A DNA stretch of 64,000 nucleotides from Candidatus Methanoperedens sp. (GTDB lineage: Archaea; Halobacteriota; Methanosarcinia; Methanosarcinales; Methanoperedenaceae): contig VEPM01000020.1 in NCBI GenBank assembly GCA_012026795.1, positions 16,472-80,471 of the forward strand, in the 5' to 3' direction. Within the stretch, counting starts at the first letter, position 1. Every line of letters starts with the position of its first letter. The notes under the pieces are model-generated. The model did not search any database and was not told the origin of the DNA. It was given only the letters and a program-made list of their open reading frames with translations. Position numbers and translations under genes: made by a program. This document shows, piece after piece, positions 62,150-64,000 of the stretch.

Positions 62150-63361
62150 ATGAATAAAAAAAGTAAATTAATTGGAATTTGCACACTGCTGATATTAACT
62201 AATGTGCTGGCAGCTATATTTGTGCCATCTATAAATGCGAGTAAAAATCAGAATGAGCTATCGGGATCTGAAAACTACCAGGAGAACCATCAAGAAGTCA
62301 AAAACATCATCTTAATGGTACCTGACGGTATGGGTATGGCAGATACGACAGCAGCCAGGATATATAAGAGCGGGCCTGGCGGTGCACCTTTATATTTTGA
62401 GACGCTTGAGAACATCGGATACCAGAGAACCTATTCAAACAACAGCATCATAACCGATTCTGCCGCCGCTGGCTCAGCCTGGGCATGCGGTGAGAAATTC
62501 AATAACGGCGAAATCTGCTATCATAATGATGGCCGCCCCTATAATCCCAGCATTCTGGAACTGGCTAAAGCAGAAGGTAAAGCTACAGGTCTTGTGGCTA
62601 CTTCCACAATTACCCATGCCACGCCGGCAGTATTTGGGTCACATGTTAAGTCCCGCAACTGCGAGAATGAAATTGCCAGGCAATACATTCAGGTGACCGG
62701 AGTTGATGTAATGCTGGGTGGCGGTGTTGAGAAATTTAATTCAACAAAACAGGATAAATGCGGTACTTCTGGAAACTTCATATCTCAGGCTGAGCAAAAA
62801 GGTTATTCATTAGTCTATACCAAAGCCGGAATGGATTCTGCCGTAGCAAACGGAACTGTGAAACTGCTTGGACTTTTTAATAACAGCAGCATGACACCTG
62901 AATATCTTCGTACATCCGGAATAACAGAGCCGAGACTGCCGGAAATGACATCAGGCGCCCTTGATATCCTGGAAAAGGATAGGGATGGTTTCTTCCTCAT
63001 GGTCGAAGGCTCCCAGGTTGACTGGGCTAATCATGCTAATGATTTGAATTACCAGATCGGTGAAACTTTAGCCTTTGACGAGGCAGTGAAGGTTGTTTTG
63101 GACTGGGTAAACGAAAACCCCGCCAGAAGAGAACATACTCTTCTTATTGTAGTTCCTGACCACGAAACAGGCGGTTTTGCCATAAACGGACCTGATAAGC
63201 TTCTCAGCGCCGGTGAGTCTGTGGACGCTGGCTGGACAAGCGGTGACCATACTGGCGTAGATACTATTATCTGGAGCCAGGGTCCAGGCAGCAAAGCATT
63301 AGGAAGGGCTGTTGATAATACAGACCTCTATGGAGTAATGGCAAAGGCTATTAAACAGTAG
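62150..63361 (+). CDS. phoA: Alkaline phosphatase (PhoA family), secreted
   Basis: About 403 residues from ATG 62150 (MNKKSKLIGICTLL), preceded by AAGGAGGAAT; the frame opens at 62093. Signal peptide about 1-28. Catalytic features: MVPDGMG (metal Asp), TDSAAAGSAWACG (nucleophile Ser), ITHATPA, VEGSQVDWANHAND (Glu, Asp, His), VPDHETGGF (Asp-His) and SGDHTG (His). It releases phosphate from organic esters outside the cell, which suits the PstS-pilin proteins upstream. Confidence 0.93.
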   Translation: MNKKSKLIGICTLLILTNVLAAIFVPSINASKNQNELSGSENYQENHQEVKNIILMVPDGMGMADTTAARIYKSGPGGAPLYFETLENIGYQRTYSNNSIITDSAAAGSAWACGEKFNNGEICYHNDGRPYNPSILELAKAEGKATGLVATSTITHATPAVFGSHVKSRNCENEIARQYIQVTGVDVMLGGGVEKFNSTKQDKCGTSGNFISQAEQKGYSLVYTKAGMDSAVANGTVKLLGLFNNSSMTPEYLRTSGITEPRLPEMTSGALDILEKDRDGFFLMVEGSQVDWANHANDLNYQIGETLAFDEAVKVVLDWVNENPARREHTLLIVVPDHETGGFAINGPDKLLSAGESVDAGWTSGDHTGVDTIIWSQGPGSKALGRAVDNTDLYGVMAKAIKQ

Positions 63362-63379
63362 TATATGTTGAAATACGAA

Positions 63380-63405
63380 CCGCCGGTTTTTCCGGCGGAT
63401 TTTTT
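63380..63405 (+). terminator. Terminator of alkaline phosphatase gene
   Basis: A perfect stem CCGCCGG-TTTTT-CCGGCGG (63380-63398) is followed by ATTTTTT. The next gene starts 9 bases downstream. Confidence 0.9.
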
Positions 63406-63413
63406 ACGAAAAT

Positions 63414-63908
63414 ATGGATGTTCTAAGCTATATTTTAATTGGAACTCTGCAGGGAATACTTGAATGGCTCCCTGTTTCAAGCAAGGGCGTGGAAGCCCTT
63501 ATTATGGTAAAATTCTACAACAAAACCCTTTCTGAAGCCCTTGTGATCGCATTATGGCTGCATATAGGCACTTTGCTGGCAGCCATGGTTTACTTCAAAA
63601 TAGAAATTCTTGGAATCCTGAAGAATCTTTATAATTACATCAAAAACCCAGCAGAAGATACACATGCTAACACATTAACAAGCTTCATCATTATTACGAC
63701 CTTGCTGACAGGTCTTATCGGGACTCCGCTTTTATTATTCGGTCTGGATAAATTTAATTTTGCAGGGAGTGCAGCAATGATATTAATAGCATTTTTCCTG
63801 ATATTGACAGGAATATTCCAGTGGACTGCTAAAAGCAGGAAAAACACGGACAAAGAGCTGATGTTGAAAGATTCAATTTATCTGGGGATTGCCCAGGGTT
63901 TTACTTGA
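63414..63908 (+). pseudogene. uppP: UppP/BacA-like undecaprenyl (polyprenyl) diphosphatase, 3'-truncated
   Basis: A 164-residue protein; the family is about 265-280. The N-terminal motif GTLQGILEWLPVSSKG matches the UppP active-site loop (usually EgltEfLPvSStgH), followed by four to five membrane helices. The sequence reaches IAQGFT, where the second motif (QG.AllPGiSRSG) should begin, then stops at TGA. The 92 bases after it do not continue the family in any frame I can see. It is truncated by insertion, deletion or a frameshift; the cause lies at or beyond the window edge. Confidence 0.75.
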
Positions 63909-64000
63909 CTTTCAAAGAAACGTAAAATCAGCCTAATTTTTTTGACAAACCTTAGTGCAAAGAACTCCTTGCTAATTCAAATATGTATGGCCTAACTTTT

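Noticed and set aside
1..64000. tRNA and rRNA genes
   Set aside because: I looked for the TpsiC-arm pattern (GGTTCRAATCC) and cloverleaf-like gaps in the intergenic regions and found none; a covariance search could still find an unusual one.

Overview
The window reads as a methanogen-lineage euryarchaeon of the Methanosarcinales, most likely an anaerobic methanotroph of the 'Candidatus Methanoperedens' (ANME-2d) type. The basis is a complete mtrEDCBAFGH operon, methanogenesis marker protein 8, archaeal release factor aRF1 and a Methanosarcina-type S-layer protein, combined with multiheme cytochromes c, a cytochrome b and an NrfD/FeS quinone module, which ordinary methanogens mostly lack. Taxonomy is inferred from gene content; no marker phylogeny could be run.

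Layout. 0-7 kb: an ArsD tail and two-domain ArsA converge on the Na+-pumping methyltransferase operon (mtr). 7-12.3 kb: an HTH regulator divergent from mtr, marker protein 8, aRF1 and small membrane proteins. 12.3-23.7 kb: KaiC-like ATPase, argD, hisC, a TnpB element that has removed the start of an adenylate kinase (Fap7/AK6-like) gene, nitroreductase, methyltransferases, a TPR protein, TerC-like protein, LarC and a lipoate ligase-like protein. 23.7-29.3 kb: cell surface, with an S-layer protein carrying a near-perfect internal duplication and a two-gene cohesin/dockerin operon. 29.6-39.7 kb: an electron-transfer region with two 7-heme cytochromes, cytochrome b, a Tat-exported four-cluster FeS protein and an NrfD-like quinone subunit, interleaved with three paralogues of an unnamed family (ribbon-helix-helix-like N-terminus, Cys/His-rich C-terminus). 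39.7-45.8 kb: CNNM/CorC-type protein, lysA, cbiD, cbiE and a double KaiC protein.

45.9-63.4 kb looks like a phosphate-scavenging surface system: two AbrB-PhoU regulators, a type IV pilus assembly set (ATPase, two TadC-like membrane proteins, prepilin peptidase), one ordinary pilin, two proteins in which a type IV pilin N-terminus is fused to a PstS-like binding domain, and a secreted alkaline phosphatase. CTATATAG-like motifs recur in most upstream regions here. Between PhoU and the second PstS-pilin lie two tandem copies of an apparently undescribed three-hairpin element, each preceded by the same ~55-bp motif-rich block; a third copy of that block lies upstream of the PstS-pilin gene. A VapBC pair and an orphan gene interrupt the block. 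The window ends in a truncated UppP-like gene.

The most unusual items are the PstS-pilin/Pho locus, the tandem three-hairpin RNA candidates, the RHH/Cys-His paralogue triplet among the respiratory genes, and the TnpB insertion whose precise excision would restore a GTG start to the kinase.
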